Of a DNA stretch of 23,302 nt, positions 21,436 through 23,302 are shown piece after piece. The stretch's first letter is position 1, and every line of letters begins with the position of its first letter. The stretch spans positions 1-23,302 of the forward strand of contig CANRGW010000005.1 in assembly GCA_947630205.1 (NCBI GenBank). The letters are read 5' to 3'. The notes under the pieces are model-generated. The model had not been told where the DNA came from. It did not search any database and worked only from the letters and a program-made list of their open reading frames with translations. Source of the stretch: an uncultured Bacilli bacterium (GTDB taxonomy: Bacteria > Bacillota_I > Bacilli_A > RF39 > UBA660). The position numbers were made by a program, and so were the translations under genes.

Positions 21436-22305
21436 ATGAAAATTATTGTTATAATAGGACCAACCGGTGTTGGTAAGACTAAACTGAGTATAAGTTTGGC
21501 TAAATATTTTAATGCTGTTATTATAAATGCTGATAGTATGCAAGTTTATCGTGATTTAAATATTGGAACGGCTAAGATTAAAGAAAGTGAAAAAGAGGGT
21601 ATTCCTCATTATTTATTTGATATATGTGATCCAAGAGAAAATTATAATATTTATAAATATCAAAAAGATGGAAGAGAACTTTTAGATAGATTTCAAAAGG
21701 AAAATCAAAATGTTATTATTGTTGGAGGAAGTGGTCTTTATATAAAAAGTTTATTGTATGACTATCGTTTTCAAGAAGAAGAAATTAATGATGACTATAA
21801 AGATTTAACAACAGATGAGATATTAGAAGAAATAAAAAAATATAAAGTTACGTCAATTCATCCTAATAATAGAAAAAGGTTAGTTCGAGAATTGAATAAA
21901 ATTCGGAATGAAAATAATATAGAAAGTGATGTTAATAAAAAAGTTTATGATTTTAAAGTAATTGGGTTAACTTTAGATAGAGAAAAATTATATGAAGTTG
22001 TCAATAAAAGAGTTGATGAAATGGTAGCCGAGGGGTTAGTAGATGAAGTTAGAGGATTACATAGAAGAGAAATAAATAGTAAGGCTATAAAAACAGGAAT
22101 TGGTTATAAAGAAATATATAAATATTTAGATGGAGAGATTAGTTTAGAAGAAGCAATTGAATTAGTAAAGAAGAATACAAGACATTTTATAAAAAGACAA
22201 TATACTTTTTTTAAACATCAAATGGAAGTTAATTGGTTAACGGTTGATTTAAAAGATTTTGATAAAACAATTAATAAGGCTATTAAAATTATAGAAGAAG
22301 ACTAA
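21436..22305 (+). CDS. miaA: tRNA dimethylallyltransferase MiaA
   Basis: MiaA transfers a dimethylallyl group to A37 of UNN-decoding tRNAs. From ATG 21436 it has 289 residues. Motifs: P-loop GPTGVGKT (8-15), NADSMQVYRDLNIGTAK, HYLFDICDP, VGGSGLYIKSLLYD and GIGYKEIYKYL. A longer form from TTG 21415 or GTG 21427 is possible; the AAAGG before 21427 would suit GTG, but the family normally begins a few residues before the P-loop strand, as with ATG 21436. Only 27 bases follow mutL, so the two likely share a transcript, as mutL-miaA do in many bacteria. Confidence 0.94.
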   Translation: MKIIVIIGPTGVGKTKLSISLAKYFNAVIINADSMQVYRDLNIGTAKIKESEKEGIPHYLFDICDPRENYNIYKYQKDGRELLDRFQKENQNVIIVGGSGLYIKSLLYDYRFQEEEINDDYKDLTTDEILEEIKKYKVTSIHPNNRKRLVRELNKIRNENNIESDVNKKVYDFKVIGLTLDREKLYEVVNKRVDEMVAEGLVDEVRGLHRREINSKAIKTGIGYKEIYKYLDGEISLEEAIELVKKNTRHFIKRQYTFFKHQMEVNWLTVDLKDFDKTINKAIKIIEED

Positions 22306-22328
22306 GAGAGTAGTGATTAAGGGGGATT

Positions 22329-23153
22329 ATGCAAGAAATATTAGAAAATATTAAAGAAGTTGTAGTTCAGGAAAAAGAAAATAGTATAGATATTTTAGAT
22401 AGTAAAACAAAAGAAGTTGTTATTTCTTCTTTAGCAAAAGATGAGTTTTTGCAAAAAGTAAAGTTTATAGCAAAAGTTAAAGATGATTTTTTTCTTTTCT
22501 ATGGATTAGATTTTCATTCTTTTGCAACTTTTCGTATTATAGCATTTTATGATAAAAAGATTAATAAAGTTTATAAAGAGGCAAGTGGAAGAATTTATCA
22601 AGATTTCTATGATTTTGGTGATTTGTTGTTATTTAAAACAATTGAAAATACTTATGATGTAGTTATAAATGGTGAATTTAAATGTGGATTTTGTCTTGAA
22701 GTTTATTTTAAAGACAAGGATAAGGTTTTATTAAGAGATTGTTTTAATCAAGAATTAGTTTATGATATGAAAACTAAGCGTTTTTATAAAAGTACAAAGC
22801 ATTTTGCTTTATTTATTAATGAAGAAGAAAATACTTTTTTAAGTTATAGTCCTGGTGTAGAAACGGAGTTAAGACGTTTTGAAGATTATAATGTTCTTTA
22901 TTTATATTTAGGTGAGGAGGAAGAGAAAAAAGTTTTGGAAACGGATATATTTTCTTCTGATTTAAGTTTTTTTAAAAGATTTAAAGGCTTTATTCAAGAA
23001 TGTAATGGTCCTGAAAGAACTTTTTATGTTGTCGAGGGACGAATTTGTTATTTAGATGATAATAACTTTAATTTGGAAGATAATCCTTTATTTCCTTTTG
23101 TAGAAATAGAAAAGGATTTGAGTTCTTTTCAAAATAAAATTAATAAAATTTAA
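22329..23153 (+). CDS. Unrecognised 274-residue cytoplasmic protein
   Basis: I do not recognise this family. There is no signal peptide or membrane helix. The protein consists of short beta strands with regular aromatic and charged residues (KFIAKVKDDFFLFYGLDF, FRIIAFYDKKINKVY, DLLLFKTIENTYDVVINGEF), which suggests a repeated beta-sheet or propeller-like fold. Phe and Tyr content is high, and the middle has a few cysteines (GEFKCGFC, RDCFNQ). A GGGGGA site precedes the ATG, and it follows miaA after 23 bases, so it is probably the last gene of the mutL-miaA operon. Its position gives no clear clue to function. Confidence 0.7.
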   Translation: MQEILENIKEVVVQEKENSIDILDSKTKEVVISSLAKDEFLQKVKFIAKVKDDFFLFYGLDFHSFATFRIIAFYDKKINKVYKEASGRIYQDFYDFGDLLLFKTIENTYDVVINGEFKCGFCLEVYFKDKDKVLLRDCFNQELVYDMKTKRFYKSTKHFALFINEEENTFLSYSPGVETELRRFEDYNVLYLYLGEEEEKKVLETDIFSSDLSFFKRFKGFIQECNGPERTFYVVEGRICYLDDNNFNLEDNPLFPFVEIEKDLSSFQNKINKI

Positions 23154-23182
23154 GAAAACAACATAGGTTAAGTAAACCAAAC

Positions 23183-23211
23183 TTGTCAAGAAATCTAATT
23201 TATGTTATTAT
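23183..23211 (+). promoter_or_regulatory. Strong promoter near the right edge
   Basis: TTGTCA (23183-23188) and TATTAT (23206-23211) are exactly 17 bases apart, and a TG lies one base before the -10. With -35, spacer and extended -10 all present, it is among the best promoters in the window. Transcription should start near 23218. Confidence 0.65.
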
Positions 23212-23217
23212 GTATAT

Positions 23218-23302
23218 AGATGAAGGAAACTTCATACAATAAAAAAGGACACATTTGAAGGTGTAATCAAATGCGTTTCCCTTTTGGTTTTTGGGAAAAG
23301 CA
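23218..23302 (+). ncRNA. Structured RNA or leader, cut by window edge
   Basis: Three hairpins follow the promoter in 85 bases: ATGAAG/CTTCAT with a GAAA tetraloop (23220-23235), CATTTGA/TCAAATG (23252-23258 and 23267-23273), and TTTCCC/GGGAAA (23276-23281 and 23293-23298). No ribosome site or long frame is visible. It could be a small RNA gene or the structured leader of a gene beyond the edge. I do not recognise it as tmRNA, 4.5S RNA, T-box or a named riboswitch. Confidence 0.4.

Noticed and set aside
23220..23258. Short leader peptide frame (ATG at 23220, 12 codons)
   Set aside because: No ribosome site, and the ATG falls in a hairpin at the presumed transcript start.
1..23302. Mycoplasma genetic code (TGA as Trp)
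   Set aside because: TGA ends genes such as csoR and the recombinase, Trp uses TGG, and cell-wall genes are present.
1..23302. CRISPR array, tRNA or rRNA genes
   Set aside because: No regularly spaced repeat series and no tRNA or rRNA signature was seen on either strand.

Overview
The window is strongly AT-rich, reads with the standard genetic code (TGA ends csoR and the integrase gene; tryptophan is TGG), and has Shine-Dalgarno sites and Bacillota-type promoters. MurE, a large secreted glucosaminidase and a polysaccharide deacetylase point to a walled, Gram-positive cell. I infer an uncultured gut-type Bacilli lineage (RF39/Erysipelotrichales-like) rather than a true mollicute, but a species cannot be named from sequence alone.

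Layout. 1-781: start of pyrG and the manganese exporter mntP, both leftward. 856-1694: a four-cysteine TSCPD protein overlapping maf. 1760-4133: a CsoR-type repressor overlapping a metal P1B-ATPase, behind a promoter that contains a perfect 8+8 dyad operator. 4189-4821: an unrecognised gene. 4868-7530: a compact accessory island bounded by two bidirectional terminators, holding two tandem cassettes (small protein plus lipoprotein) and a tyrosine recombinase, all leftward. 7536-8387: arginase, leftward. 8468-12576: murE, a membrane-anchored deacetylase and trigger factor. 12728-16587: a 1084-residue autolysin and a TasA/CalY-like exported protein. 16661-22305: RNA modification and DNA repair genes (tgt, tsaC, recX, mutL, miaA). 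22329-23153: an unrecognised gene. 23183-end: a strong promoter followed by a hairpin-rich transcript that leaves the window.

The most interesting region is the island. The recombinase gene lies between two 27-bp sites (6368-6394 and 7417-7443). Each has two 10-bp inverted arms around the same asymmetric 7-bp spacer, and the two sites are in opposite orientation. The right-hand site sits between the -35 and -10 of a promoter that now points away from the cassettes into a terminator. Inverting the 1.03-kb segment would join that promoter to the first cassette and recreate the leader still seen intact in front of the second cassette. This looks like a self-contained invertible switch controlling a DUF7662-like/lipoprotein operon. 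The recombinase also lacks a normal start codon (AUA behind a perfect ribosome binding site), and the small gene of the second cassette carries a one-base frameshift.

Elsewhere the genes form ordinary housekeeping clusters: tgt-tsaC-recX are directly abutting or overlapping, murE and the deacetylase serve the cell wall, and the secreted glucosaminidase and TasA-like protein each have their own promoter.
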